Positions 1 through 11,252 are shown, counted from the first letter of the stretch. The stretch is DNA of 64,000 nucleotides from Nitzschia sp. pyKryTriq1 (GCA_956465555.1 OY101121.1:1326722-1390721), one strand, 5' to 3'. Notes: generated by a model not told the origin, from the sequence alone. Made by a program: numbers and translations.

Positions 1-73
1 CTTACGCCACACGAAGACATTCTATTCTGGCTTATTTTATCATATTTTTGGTGAGGGAAGGCATTCCCCTTAC

Positions 74-165
74 CTTTTGAAGAATGAGTCCTCCATCTCT
101 TCACTGAAGATCTCAGCTTCCGACTCGGAGGAAGAAGCCCTTTTCAAGCAGCACGCCAGATCCAT
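74..165 (-). CDS. Possible first exon of a gene running off the left edge
   Basis: On the minus strand an ATG at 165 opens a short acidic, serine-rich reading frame (starts MDLACCLKR, then SSSESEAEIFSEE). It reaches a good donor, AAAAG followed by GTAAGG, at 73. The rest would lie in or beyond the first 70 bases. No domain is visible. It could instead be 3' untranslated sequence of the F-box-like gene to its right. Only the start, donor and amino-acid bias support it. Confidence 0.25.
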
Positions 166-349
166 TTATTCAGTCTAGCTTCAAACTTTTATCTCTACAA
201 AAAGCCACACTACCGCAAACCAGAACTTTGGTGAAGTTGCTTCTCTGTCGAAATTTGGAGGTGGTCGAGCAGCCTTTTGCATCGATGTGAAGGTTGATGA
301 CAGCGGATTCAAATAATCCCAGACGACAGAGTTCACCCTGAACATCAAA

Positions 350-1189
350 TCATGACTGGGACCCGGCGCTCCCTTGATAAGGGGACCCATCTAATGTCTT
401 GACCGCCTTTGAAAATCGTTCGTCCCAGTTAATCTCAGGAAATTCGCCCACACTTCTACGTGTCGATACGTCCACAGCTATCTTTTGGTTCTTGATCACG
501 ATCGGTTGATGAGCCATCCCAGTATTCTGGATGACAATTTGTAGCTCCACAACTGGTCGGGATTGATACACACCAAATCCTGAAGCAATAGCTGAAGGTT
601 CTCGTTTGACACTCCTCAGTGTTTCACCGTTGCTTCGTTCCACCATGAAAACCCACCCACTGATTCTTCCCGGTATTTTTGCATCCCCAAGAAGCACCAG
701 CCCATCGTGCGGCATATGTGGCATCACGTTGGCTGCATTCATGGCACGATACAGCACTTTCTTGGAAACATTCGTATCTTCTGTTTCGCCATCTTCAAGT
801 TTCTCCGTCCACTGACGCACATTAAAAAATCCAAATCTCTGGACAGCCAATTGCAACCAAATAGAATCATCGTCGAACACATTCATGTCACGCCACTGTC
901 TTGAAACGGAAGGGCATCTGGAGAGGGAGACCGGATCAAGCATTTTCGCGACCGATCCGAAAACGGTATGTTCATCGGCAGGTACTTCTACGTGCTTGGT
1001 CGCCGATCCATTCTCGCCCGTTGATGTTTCGGGCTCGGATTTCATTCGCTTGACTGGAGACCCATTCACATCTTCTGTAGGATGTTCCTGCCGTTTGTGA
1101 TCCGGATGTGACGCTAGTAGTTGGCTCTGGGCAGGTAGGGGGAAGCGGAACACTCCCTGGTACACCACTTGTAGTTCCAGTGGTCGCAT
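350..1189 (-). CDS. F-box-like protein of unknown target
   Basis: This 279-aa frame has an acidic low-complexity N-terminus. Around residues 70-115 it has an F-box-like helix set (KMLDPVSLSRCPSVSRQWRD, then IWLQL), the form that would bind SKP1 in an SCF ubiquitin ligase. The rest, with blocks such as GWVFMVERSNGET and PVVELQIVIQNTG, is a compact fold I do not recognise. The ATG at 1189 is the first in frame, but an upstream coding frame with no clear splice site overlaps it. The protein stops at 350, while the next frame stays open to 181 and reads like globular protein (RVNSVVWDYLNPL). The true C-terminus may therefore be longer through a splice or a sequence error. The domain is moderately supported; substrate is unknown. 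Confidence 0.55.
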   Translation of the reverse strand: MRPLELQVVYQGVFRFPLPAQSQLLASHPDHKRQEHPTEDVNGSPVKRMKSEPETSTGENGSATKHVEVPADEHTVFGSVAKMLDPVSLSRCPSVSRQWRDMNVFDDDSIWLQLAVQRFGFFNVRQWTEKLEDGETEDTNVSKKVLYRAMNAANVMPHMPHDGLVLLGDAKIPGRISGWVFMVERSNGETLRSVKREPSAIASGFGVYQSRPVVELQIVIQNTGMAHQPIVIKNQKIAVDVSTRRSVGEFPEINWDERFSKAVKTLDGSPYQGSAGSQS

Positions 1190-1340
1190 CGAGCCGCTCT
1201 TGCAGGCAAACCATTTCCCTGGACAAAGATTCGCATTGAGAATTCAATGCTCGTAGACTCCTCGTACCAGAGCAAGTAGTCGGTACGTTCGGCACAAGTA
1301 CTCTAGTCTACTGTAGTAGTAATACTGGTCTTCCGCCGTT

Positions 1341-1370
1341 TCGCGGCGTTTCGCGGCGTTTCGCGGCGTT
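1341..1370. repeat. 10-bp tandem repeat, three copies
   Basis: Three exact copies of TCGCGGCGTT, with a diverged fourth copy at 1371-1380 and a partial one just before. Confidence 0.85.
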
Positions 1371-1384
1371 CCGCGTCATTTCAA

Positions 1385-1517
1385 AACTCCGCGGACTTTG
1401 AGGAACTCCGCGGACTTTGAGGAACTCCGCGGACTTTGAGGAACTCCGCGGACTTTGAGGAACTCCGCGGACTTTGAAGAACTCCGCGGACTTTGAAGAA
1501 CTCCGCGGACTTTAAGG
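1385..1517. repeat. 19-bp minisatellite, seven copies
   Basis: Seven head-to-tail units of AACTCCGCGGACTTTGAGG. The first four are identical; the last three differ by one base in the final AGG part. Diverged units continue to about 1560. Each unit contains the palindrome CCGCGG. Copies abut with no spacers, so this is not a CRISPR array. Confidence 0.95.
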
Positions 1518-2095
1518 ACAACCGGGAACTCTGCGGACTTTTTTGAACTCCGCGGACACTTTCTGGATTATTACGCGGATGTTTTTCTCATCCTGCGCGC
1601 CGTCATGCGGAAAATTTCCGCGCGGAATAGATATTACGCGCAGAGTTTTGAACCCTGCGGAAATTCTGCGAAGAAGCGCGTCATTCCGCGCGAGCGCTGC
1701 GAATCGCCATCCCTCACTTCTTGAGAACAGCCTGGAGCGGCTTCGCCACGCTGTCCGTTAACGCCCGCCACAAGCCAAACGATGCCTGATTGAAGAGCGA
1801 TACATATCGTACAAGTACTCGTACCAGTACAAGTACCTTGTCTAACGGGTACCGCGGTATATGCATAGGTCTCCTCTAATAGATTATTTTTCGTACGAAG
1901 CGATCCCTTGTCCAAAATCCAATCGATCATCAATCGTTGTGTCGCTGATAGTTTGCGACATTCAAAGCGAAATTGGTTTCGTAGTACTGTCACCGAATTA
2001 CTATCACAGAGCAGTCTTTCCTTCGACGAAGAAGACCCTCGCTTTGTTTCCACCCTGTGCAGAAGTCTTCAGAGACCAAAATCGACATCGCCGCC

Positions 2096-4370
2096 ATGAT
2101 GGTGGTTCTTCCATCGGCAACTCCAATGGTTCGAAGCTTATCGCTGGTGTTGCTTCCCTTGTTGTCGGCAGCAGTAGCTTTCCGCGGTGGAACGGCCGTT
2201 TCCGTTCCCTCCTTCACGTTGGAGGAGCTGAATCGCGGTACGCGGTCCCAGGATTTACTTGAATCTTTGCGTACCACAGGGCTCGTGGCGGTCCAGGTGG
2301 CGGACCAAGTAACCGCCGAGGGCGGTGAAAACGGACATTCATTTCATCGTACTGTGGCGATGGATGGGCTCTGCCACTGCTTGGAGCGTGTGGCCGCGGT
2401 CGCGACCAGGAATGGTGTGGAGGGTGTGGATACCGTGGTATTGGACGACCAGGCAACCCGTCGGACTACGATTGCTACGGGAACTGTGGGGGATTCTTCG
2501 CCCCTTCCACTGGCAAGTCGAGACATTTTGGAAGAGAATTGTGGTCAAGGGACCGTTGCCGCTATGGAAGTGGTGCGTGATCAAGTGGCCCTGGCGTCGG
2601 ATACCTTTGTTCAATCCTTGGATCGCCTCCACATGCTTTACCACAACGATGTGACTCCTCTACTCAAGGACAATCTAGGCGGAACCTATTCGACCTTGAA
2701 ATCGGTTGTGCAGTCCGCAAATCATTTGGAACACTTTCATCACTACAGCAAAGAAATTGGAACACAAACCACCAACGAAGACGACGATTCTCCTTCATTG
2801 GACTGGCACACCGATGCTGGATTGTTTCTAGCGTTTATCCCGGCTTGGGATTGTCACTCCTCGGGAGAGCAATTGGATGCTTCTTTCTGGGTTAAGCTCC
2901 CTGGTGGGCAACAAGTGCAAGCGAAGTTTGACCCCGGGACTGTTGTGATTATGATGGGTGTTGGTGTGGAGCACTGGATTTACAATGCCTTTGGTCTCCG
3001 AGCTACGCGCCATGCCGTGCGGATGAACAACGGAGATGCTCGCACTTGGTATGGGATGAGTAAGTGCATATTATACGTACACGTAGCTGAGAAATGGCCA
3101 CACCTTGTAACGGTACCGATACGAGTAGCGGCGTCGTTTGCATGATCACAACTCACTGATTTTCTTGCTTGCTCGATTGCACTACTTTCTCTTCCTTGTA
3201 CAAATAGTGCATCTAGTCCCCGACAACGCTGTTATTCAAGAACTTCCCACTCGGCAAACATTCGGCGAGATGAAAACAAACATGCGACTACTTGCGGAAC
3301 GTCAGCAAGTCTACGGTGACATTAACGTGGTGGACACGCGAGGGGTAGCCATTGGTTGTGGCCCGGCTTTGGATGACGACTTGATACTCGCGGTGACCAT
3401 CGGACTTTCTGCCGAACCCGCGATCTCGGAGACTCCGATGCGCCGCCGGCTCCAGCATGTTCAAGATGCAAGTGCCTGCAACAACGCCACTAATTTCTTT
3501 TGTTGGATGCAGTGCTTGGAAATCCCAAACTATAGACAAGCAGAGAGCTACGTGGATGAAGGATATTCTCTGTACTGCCTAGATCCAGGCATTCTAGCGC
3601 GCACGGGAAATCAAGTCTCGAAAGCTATGTCTCCCTGCCAAGGTCAAGTACACAATTCCAACTGCATGGGAATCTGGCATCCAACGGCACCAGGTATACC
3701 AGGACAAGATGTGCTCTACAATGAAACGGCAACCGGAGCAGACGACGTATACTGCTACGGTGGGACGTCCATGTACATGGATGGATTCCATTGGATCCAC
3801 GACACGACCTGCGTGATTTATCTATTCCCTCAGTGGGTCCTCTCAACACAAGGAAAATTTGCAGCGGCTTGCTTTGGGACGCTGATATTTGGTATTGTGG
3901 TAGAGTACGTCATTTCGAGGCGACGCGATTCCGTGACGGGTCTGTCGGCTGGATACTATCGTCTTGCCGCTTCGGCCGGCTTCTATGGACTTCAATTGAC
4001 CATGGGGTATGTGATCATGTTGGTAGTAATGACCTACTCGATCCCACTCTTTTTGTGTTGTGTGATGGGACTGGTGGGTGGCCATGTCCTCTTCAATGCC
4101 AAGGACGCGCTGCTTTCGAAACTACCAAGTACGAGTGGTGGCAAATCATCGAATAATGTGTCGAGATCGGATAGTACGCAAAGCGCTGGAGCCAACAATG
4201 CAAGTGATGAAGAGCGTGCAGGACAAACCCCCGAAGATATCATCACTTCACTGCCCGAGTGCTGCTGCACCAACTCCGAACCTTTTCAGCAGAACGGAGC
4301 CACGGAAGTCGAGGAGGATCATGAAATACCGGAGGGGTGCACTCCATGTTGCCAGAATGTACTATCATAG
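2096..4370 (+). CDS. 2OG-Fe(II) oxygenase-like domain fused to CTR copper transporter
   Basis: Two exons (2096-3059 and 3208-4370, donor GTAAGT, acceptor AAATAG) give about 708 aa. The ATG at 2096 has a GCCGCC context and opens a signal peptide (SLSLVLLPLLSAAVAF). Residues about 200-320 resemble isopenicillin-N-synthase-type oxygenases: HTD supplies an iron-binding His and Asp, GVEHW the distal His, and a following Arg could bind 2-oxoglutarate. A Cys-rich segment follows, then a CTR unit: an external Met motif (SMYMDGFHW), a first membrane helix ending YVISRRR, a second with MLVVM (the family's MxxxM copper selector) and a third with GLVGG (GxxxG packing). The tail ends in clusters ECCCTN and CTPCC, like CTR metal hand-off sites. 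CTR trimers import Cu(I). The frame runs cleanly across the intron. Why a secretory-side oxygenase is attached is unknown. Confidence 0.75.
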
Positions 4371-4838
4371 AAAATCAAAGTGTGAGACTATGTACGGTAT
4401 ATATATATTATTATAAAATGGGAGATGGTAAACCTTTCCTTTTTAACCAAGGCAAATATGGACCACTGTATAGTATCAGCGTAGTCTACCCAAAAATGCA
4501 ATGGCTACGCTATGGAGCTGTCCAAGATTTACTGTAGAAGAAAGACGACGAACGACTCATGTGACCTGTAGTCTGGCCTTCACACGAAGTTTCAAATTGT
4601 GCTGTGAACTGTGCGAGTTATTTCGGGAGAGGGGTCTTCAAGAGGCGGGGAGGCGCGATGAGCTACGCTAATACAGTACCAGGTACCCCGCCGGTAGAGA
4701 ATGACAGATTACTATGATCCCACACTACATTTTGATGATTGATGATACTGTAGCTGAGGCGCTGGATCCCAATACATTGATGAAACGGTGACGATTGTGC
4801 AAGAATGCCTCGCTTGATGAAGAGAAACCGGCTGTAAA
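4371..4838. other. Intergenic spacer
   Basis: No gene seen. AT-rich 3' end of the upstream gene, a small GTACCAGGTACC palindrome cluster near 4676-4695, then presumed promoter of the sulfotransferase. Confidence 0.6.
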
Positions 4839-5900
4839 ATGCCGCGACGGAGGGCGACGAATCAAAGAAGTGGGTCGAGGCCCGCCAAGCGACAGGCGGT
4901 GCTGGGATGTTTTGCGATAGTTGTCCTGGCCTACTTTGCCCTGGTCACACACATGATTTCTTCGAATCCGTCGCTTCCTTCGAATGGTAGCGTGGTGCTT
5001 TCATCAGCACCGTTATCATCGACAATGGTGTCCCCGAAGCCGCCTCTTGATGAATTGGTGCAAGGGTGGAACATCACTGGCAACGTCAGTTGGTTGATGG
5101 ACTTTTCGATCGTTGGATTTCCCAAGACGGGAACTTCCACACTAATGTTCTATTTGGAGCAATACACGGACTCGATCTTTATATTTCCCGATGAACGCTG
5201 CGAGCTAGGTTGGAACCAGCACGTCAAGCTCATTCGAGCCATGTACCGCGAGTATCAGCCCCATCGACGGATGGGCATCAAATGCCCTCGCGATTTGGAA
5301 ATCGATCTTTCGATGTCGAATTACAATCGATTCTTCCCAACGACCAAGTTCATCGTCGGCTTACGACATCCAGTTCTCTGGTTTCAATCATTTTACAACT
5401 TTCGCGTTACCAATGAATTCCCCATGCCTCCAGGCGAAAAATTGATTGGAAGGTGCGTTCGGGCGAATCAAGGCGTGTGTACTGCACGAGCAAACTTCTC
5501 GAACCACTTGCAAAAGATTGAACCGTGGCGGAAAGTATTTGTCTATCACGTCGATCAGTTACTAGAGCGACCAGACAACAACGATAATGGTCCACTATTC
5601 CGTCGTGATTTGGGGGACTTTCTTGAAGTGTCACGTCCTCTCACGATGCCCATGATATGGGTCAAGCCCGGACAACGAAGTGTGACCGTGGAGAAACAAA
5701 AAGAGATTGATGCCTTGAAAATGGACATATGTGAAGACCGATATTCTCGTGTAAGGCAAGTTTTGTTGAAACAAGCCGCCCAATCAGCCGAATGGATCCG
5801 TAATGTCTTTCTGAAGCAACGGAATGTCGTGGTTTCGAATCCAGATCAATTCAGTAAACTTTTGGCCGCCTGGCATTCCGACCCGTGCGATGGACGCTGA
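4839..5900 (+). CDS. Golgi-type sulfotransferase
   Basis: A single-exon 353-aa type II membrane protein. A basic N-terminus is followed by one membrane anchor (AVLGCFAIVVLAYFALV, residues about 20-36) and a luminal domain. FPKTGTST (about 94-101) is the 5'-phosphosulfate loop that holds PAPS. RHPVLWFQSFYNFR is the matching 3'-phosphate motif. This family moves sulfate from PAPS to sugar hydroxyls or other acceptors in the Golgi. The ATG at 4839 follows AAA and lies just before the basic stretch; an earlier short frame stops. The acceptor cannot be told; a sulfated cell-wall or mucilage polysaccharide is a reasonable guess. Confidence 0.85.
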   Translation: MPRRRATNQRSGSRPAKRQAVLGCFAIVVLAYFALVTHMISSNPSLPSNGSVVLSSAPLSSTMVSPKPPLDELVQGWNITGNVSWLMDFSIVGFPKTGTSTLMFYLEQYTDSIFIFPDERCELGWNQHVKLIRAMYREYQPHRRMGIKCPRDLEIDLSMSNYNRFFPTTKFIVGLRHPVLWFQSFYNFRVTNEFPMPPGEKLIGRCVRANQGVCTARANFSNHLQKIEPWRKVFVYHVDQLLERPDNNDNGPLFRRDLGDFLEVSRPLTMPMIWVKPGQRSVTVEKQKEIDALKMDICEDRYSRVRQVLLKQAAQSAEWIRNVFLKQRNVVVSNPDQFSKLLAAWHSDPCDGR

Positions 5901-6102
5901 CATTATGTTTTTTTAAAAATGAAAACCCAGAAACAGCACGGAATCAAAATTATAAACTTCGTTTCTAAAGATCGACCCCCACGATAAGATGCAGGTTGTT
6001 CTTGGTCTTAAGGCTACTGTGTGCCCAGCATACGTCAACGGAATCAGGCACTCAGTCGGTGCAATCAACCTCATCAGGCAGCCCAGCATGGACAAGCAAC
6101 TA

Positions 6103-7632
6103 TCAAGGAGACTGGTGGCCCTTGGTGTTGCTGCCCCAGCGGAATCCAAGGAGGGTTAGGCGCTGGTACCGATCTTCTGTCATGGTCGAAGCTTCGTTCG
6201 CGATCCAAAGTTTGTGTTTTCGTCGTTGGCGCTTCATCCATGCAAAGAGGCGCGTTTCCTTAGCAGGAACATGACAGTGCTTGTGAAGTTTTACAAACTC
6301 CTCGAGCTGCTTGTAGTTCGCTTCCCAGGCGTTGTCGTGGGTGTCCCAAGCAAAGTCAACCTGTTCCAGGAACTGGATTCTTTCAAGCGTCAGTTGGGAC
6401 TGTTTGGCCTGAAGAAAACACTTGTACTGATATCTCTGCCTTTTCACCCAAGAGTAAAGTAGGGGGCTCTCCGTGCAATTGTACGGAACATTGCAATCAC
6501 CATATTTTCTACGGTACTCGAGAAGATCATTATACCGTGCACCCCACCTATCAGGAGTATCTGGTGTGTGTTCTTCTTCGTCCATAGAACTGGCCAGTCG
6601 ATAGGTGTTGTTGCTGCTGGTATTCCTTGGGTTTGTGCGTCGACGAGTGCCGTCTCGTGAAGTTTCGAAGCGTACTGTAGAACTATTAGTACTGGTGTCA
6701 CCACCACCATCAGTCCTGCTGACCTTTGATCGCTGCTGGGGTCCTTCGATATTTGTCGTCCTAGAAAATCCAGCGAAAGACGAGGACAGGTCCAGCGAAT
6801 GTTGTGGGATTGCTCCTGCTGCTGGTACATTGCCAGGTATCAATGAGTAGAGTGGCGAATTACTACTCGTAGCATGAAGGGAAACAAGGTGAGGTCTCAC
6901 CAGGCTCGCCGCCACCTGAGTAACGTGATGATGCTGTGGGACGCTTTTGATGTTTTGCTGGGGAGAACGGTCGAGAGAGGATACTACCACAGAGCTCGTC
7001 GTCTGATGCACGCTGATATTGTTGATGGTCTTGTCTCCTGATGGTTCTAACCAACTTTCTTCGTCTGTGTGTTGCGAAAAAGAATGAAGTTAGTCATTTT
7101 GAATTTCAACAATCAGCAGCAGTACCTCCTGGTCCCTGCCAATAATGCATGCCTCCCTCGCTTCCTTCCTTGTTGTTCCTTCCTCCTTCCTCGATCATAG
7201 TACTAGGTCCTTCATGTGAGCCATGAGAAGAGAAGTTTGTTCTTGTTTTGAAGCAATCGGGCAAGAATAGAGGCTAGTGGTATGATGACTATGGTATTTG
7301 GTTGGTATTCATTCCAACATGTCATGCTACGAGTATACATGATATGCGTACTAGTAGTTGTGTGCACCTGGCCAGCACCATAAGAACCTTCCTCTTCTTT
7401 AGACGACGAAACATACGAGTAGTAGTAGTAAAGAGTATTTACCTGATTTGTTGATTTCGATGATGTCTTCCCGCAGAAGTCCCCACAGATCTTCGCTTTC
7501 ATCAACTTCCTGATACAATGAAAATGTTGGCGGGTCCATACGGAATTCAGTGATTGTGTTACTAGACTCTAACGAGGAGTAGGAGGAGTGTGTTGTCGTA
7601 TTATGGTTAGCTACCGTCGTGTTATTGCTCAT
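6103..7632 (-). CDS. Helicase-associated (HA) domain protein
   Basis: Two exons (7632-7443 and 7064-6103; GTAAAT donor, CACACAG acceptor, 378-bp intron) give about 383 aa. The N-terminal 220 residues are Ser/Thr/Asn-rich and disordered. Two helicase-associated repeats (PF03457 type) follow: RWGARYNDLLEYRRKYGDC with a matching LYSWVKRQRYQYK, then AWEANYKQLEEFVKLHKHC with LFAWMKRQRRKHK. These are three-helix modules thought to bind nucleic acid. Stand-alone copies without a helicase are plentiful in diatoms and of unknown role. The intron is long for this window and A/T-rich, so another small exon inside it is possible. Confidence 0.75.
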
Positions 7633-8503
7633 TGTGGGACTTCTTTGTGAGCAGAAGAATATGGTTCTGGATCAGGTTCGGTGGTTTCTCCCTTGGACTT
7701 CGAAGTAGTGGGAGATCGTGAAGTCGTGAACAGTTGTTACTCGTTTTGTGACGACAATTTCAAATTGCCACAGTACACGTACTTCTTCTGGATTGAGAAT
7801 ATTGCTATTTACTGCACATACCTGAAGTGGCGAACGTTCGACTGTAACAATCTCCCGGTACCTGGTACCGGTATCGGAAAAGGGCGGAATGAGCACCTGC
7901 TGGATAATGATTGTACTCCATGCTTCTGTAGCTGGTGGCGGAACGACAAATACGTGCCTTTATGGTGCTATGCTCACTTATGGTTTTAATTGAGAAGCGC
8001 TACCAACGGACGAAGCGAGTTCGGGTTTATTCGTGTCTTTTTCGTTGCTCGTCTAAGCAAGTAAGGGCCGCGATCGGAATACAGTACTGTGCGCAGGTTC
8101 CTTTCCTTCATAATTATTGTCCTTAAAGTGGCGGGACAAGGGGAAATGGGCGTGGTAACTTCTCGTACTTATCGTCGCAGGGAGGCAGAAAAAGTCGCAA
8201 ACGAAACAGCTGTTATTGGGGCACTAATACCGGTAAACGGTAGACTACTGGCTACTCTACTGCCAGCAGAAAGCTTTATAGAAAAAACAGTAGGAGAGAC
8301 CAGTTCAGGTGCAAAGTAGGTAGTATGAGAGGTGCGAACCGGCGTGCAGTGGTCGTGAAGAAAAAGAAGACAATGTATTTTTTACTGAAGTTTCAATGAT
8401 ACATATACATCGTGAAGTAGTACTATCGACCATTCTTTCTTCAGCCTAGAGTAGGGACTCGGATTTCCACCGCACTTTGTACCCATCCACGGGATCTACG
8501 GAC
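7633..8503. other. Gene-free stretch
   Basis: No gene supported; frames here have no domain and poor composition. A perfect-looking CCGGTACCTGGTACCGG palindrome sits at 7855-7871. The region separates the promoter of the HA-domain gene from the 3' end of the AAA ATPase gene. Confidence 0.6.
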
Positions 8504-11252
8504 TCATTTCCCCCACCAGGAAAAGAAGCAGTTGTGCCCCTTCCAATCGTCTTGGACATCTTCGACGTATGGGTTCTTGACCATAGTGACTTTATAGTCG
8601 CTGACAATTTCCACAGTTTCCAAAAGAATAGTTTGGGAGAGCGCTTCGTCCTTTTCACTCGCCATGGCCATCGCGAGACGAAGAGCGTTCTTGATTTCGC
8701 GTCCATTGAGAGACGCCTTTGCTAACTCAACAGGAATAATCAAGCCGTCGTCCACAATCTGCTGGAAACCAGACTTGAGAAGGAGGTTCGTCCAAACCTG
8801 GGTACGAGCTTCTTTGCCCAGCTGTTCGTACCGTAGAGCCAGCGTAATACGAGTCTGAAAGGCCGGATCAAGAGAGTCGATGCGGTTCGAAGTCAAGAAC
8901 AGGATACCCGAGAAATATTCTACCAACTTGAGCATAACGCTAACCATCGCGTTGCGTTCCAAAGACGAGCTGGCGGAGCGCGTCTCGAGGAAACTATCGG
9001 CTTCGTCCAAAAGAATCAACGCGTCCCACCTGGCCGACATATTCATGATTTCTCCTAAGCGTCGTTCGAGCTCGGCTGCTGTAGTCCCCAATGAACCCAG
9101 GGAAAGCGAGTAAAGAGGCTTGTGCAAGAGTTCCGCTACTGCCTCGGCGGTCAAGGTCTTTCCTGTGCCCGGCGGCCCTGGTAGCAAATCAAATACAAAT
9201 AAATCAACGTGAGAACATTTGCCGGGCCAGATATAAGTTCTTTTTGGTAGTAAATTGAGATAACTCACCGTACAGCAAAAAGAGTGTTCCTTCGCCTTTA
9301 CCTTGGACAAGATCTTGAAACGAGTCACTGCTGTGGCGTACCAACGCTTTTACCATCATCTTGCGCTTCTCTGGCAAGACTAGGCGCTCAAAGATGTCTT
9401 CTTGCCATTGAATCTCCTCCAATCCGTCTACCAAGACATCTCCCCAGCCTTTCGCAGACAACGAGAATCCAACAACGGATGGCCAAACCATCTCCAAAAA
9501 ATCGAGCGGGACTTGGTCGAAAAGGATGAGACCTGCTTCTCCGGCGCTCTTTCCAGGCTTGGGGATTCCTCCTGAATCGCCCTTCTGCTTTGACGAGCGA
9601 AGATGCAGGCTGTATTCTTTGTGCTTGTATTTGATGCCCATTACCATAGGATCATATCCAACTCCCAGCGTGTGGGCGTTGTCATAGGCACCTTGAGTAT
9701 CGATAATGATCCGCCCGCCTGTCGCCAGGGCAGCAGCGGTACTGCTACTGCTCTCCACTGGACCTCCGCTACGCTTCAAAAAGAATGATCCTTTGTCATA
9801 GGCCATGTAGGCATGCTTGCCACACAAAGCAACCCGATTGAATAGTTCACCACGACGACGGTAACGGGCCAACAAATCGTCTTGCTCGTCTTCGGAGTAT
9901 GCTCTCATTGGTACGAAGATTAAGGATGACTGCTTGCGGCGACCTTCGAAAGACTCCATTCCCTCAACGACCTCCGCCATTGTGGCGTGGGAAGCACCAA
10001 CAGCCACAATGTACTGGAAACAAACCTTGAAGTATTTCATTGGCTGTCCCATAACAGTACGTCCCTGCTCATATCGATTCCAGGCCACTTGACAAATCAT
10101 ATCCACTCCTCCACCTCCAGCATTCTTGGCAACAACCTTGCTACCGGGTGCATACAAAAGTGCCAACGAGTTAAAGTCATACGAACCGTCTTCTACCATG
10201 ACTTTGAACGTGTTCAACTCATCGGCATATACACTTTCAATATGAAGAACAAGATCGTCAAGGCCGGGAATATCTACCGCTACCGAGATTTCCTTGGGAA
10301 GATCCATGCCAATGGTTTTTGCAATCTCTCCAAAGGCTTGACGCTTCGCCTTAATTTCTTGGAAGGACATTGCGTGCCCACCACAAGTCGAATTGTAGCG
10401 ATCGCGTGCCATCTGCACACCTTGGAAGGCGCCCAGGGCATGGTACAAAGTGAGAGAGTCCACTACCATGATAGAAGATTCCTTGCTGGTAGAAATACGC
10501 TTCTGGACGGTTTGTACCATCTTGCACACCACATCAGAAAGCAACGAGCCCCCTTCAAAGGAGACTCTTCCATCAGCGTTACACTTGAAGTACTTCGGTG
10601 AGGTCGTGGCATCGTTTGTGCCAGCCACCTGGGAGCGCTGGGGTTGGTACTGTTCAATATGGACGTCCTTCTGAGGATCAAGGAAATCTTTCAAGGCATC
10701 AACAACTTGATCGGGACCCCATCGACCATCTACAAAGGCTTGCGCTTGGACGCCCTTCAAAGGGACTCCACTTTTGATCATGCGCTTGTACTTTTTGAGC
10801 AAAGGAGTCGGAATCACATCATTGGATTTGGCTTCATCGTCAGGCTCCTTGCTTTCTCCAAGAACGACCGATAAATCGACCCCTTCCAACTTGGCTCGCA
10901 GCTTGACAGCTTCCATCGGGATTCCATTTTGAATCATCATACGAAATCTCTTGACCACAGCGCGATTCCTCACCGTAGCAGCAGGACGCCGACTCGCGAG
11001 CATTTCCGCTCTGCCTCGAGCCTGCTCTTCTTCCACAGCGGCTTTGATTGCGGCTCTGTTTGGATGACGAAATGATTCCTGGCCGTCAACATGGATGAAG
11101 GGGGCCTTGGACTTGGAAAAATCCAAGTTGCGGGTCCATCCTTCGGGCAACTCCGTGTACAGTTTTTCTAGGTACCTCAACAACTTCAAATCACCGGAGT
11201 TCGGGTCATCAGACACGGACACGATCGGGTGGACGTCGTCTTGATTGGTCAT
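8504..11252 (-). CDS. AAA ATPase with WW-like N-terminus
   Basis: Two exons (11252-9269 and 9177-8504, GTGAGT donor, ACCAG acceptor) encode about 885 aa. The intron falls inside the Walker A codons: splicing rebuilds YGPPGTGKT. Walker B is LILLDEAD, sensor 1 FLTSNR, and Arg residues follow (DPAFQTRI). Near residues 35-65, LPEGWTRNLD...FRHP looks like a WW domain with its second aromatic changed. Two related segments follow, RFRMMIQNGIPMEAVKLRAKLEGVD and KYKRMIKSGVPLKGVQAQ, similar to the KYxxMIKxGVPxxAV motif of WASH-complex and formin-linked proteins. The middle (about 230-600) is a globular region I do not recognise. Only one ATPase module is present, so it probably works as an oligomer remodelling an unknown partner. 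Confidence 0.8.

Larger units (their letters stand above)
1190..2095. other. Gene-free stretch with CpG-rich minisatellites
   Basis: No convincing gene. It holds two tandem arrays (1341-1370 and 1385-1517), followed to about 1720 by degenerate CCGCGG- and GCGGA-rich sequence, then GTAC-type palindromes near 1800-1860. The last part is probably promoter and leader of the oxygenase-CTR gene. Confidence 0.7.

Noticed and set aside
1385-1560. CRISPR-like array
   Set aside because: Repeats abut with no spacers and the DNA is eukaryotic; a plain minisatellite.
1634-2053. 139-codon minus frame upstream of the oxygenase-CTR gene
   Set aside because: Runs through GTAC palindromes (GTCTGTSTCT) and has no domain.
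2096-4400. GTAC clusters as copper-response elements for the CTR gene
   Set aside because: GTAC is the core of a green-algal copper element, but it is enriched in nearly all spacers here and no SBP-type regulator is known to me in diatoms.
7681-7989. 102-codon plus frame
   Set aside because: Cys/Trp/Tyr-rich, no recognisable motif; lies in a GTAC-bearing spacer.
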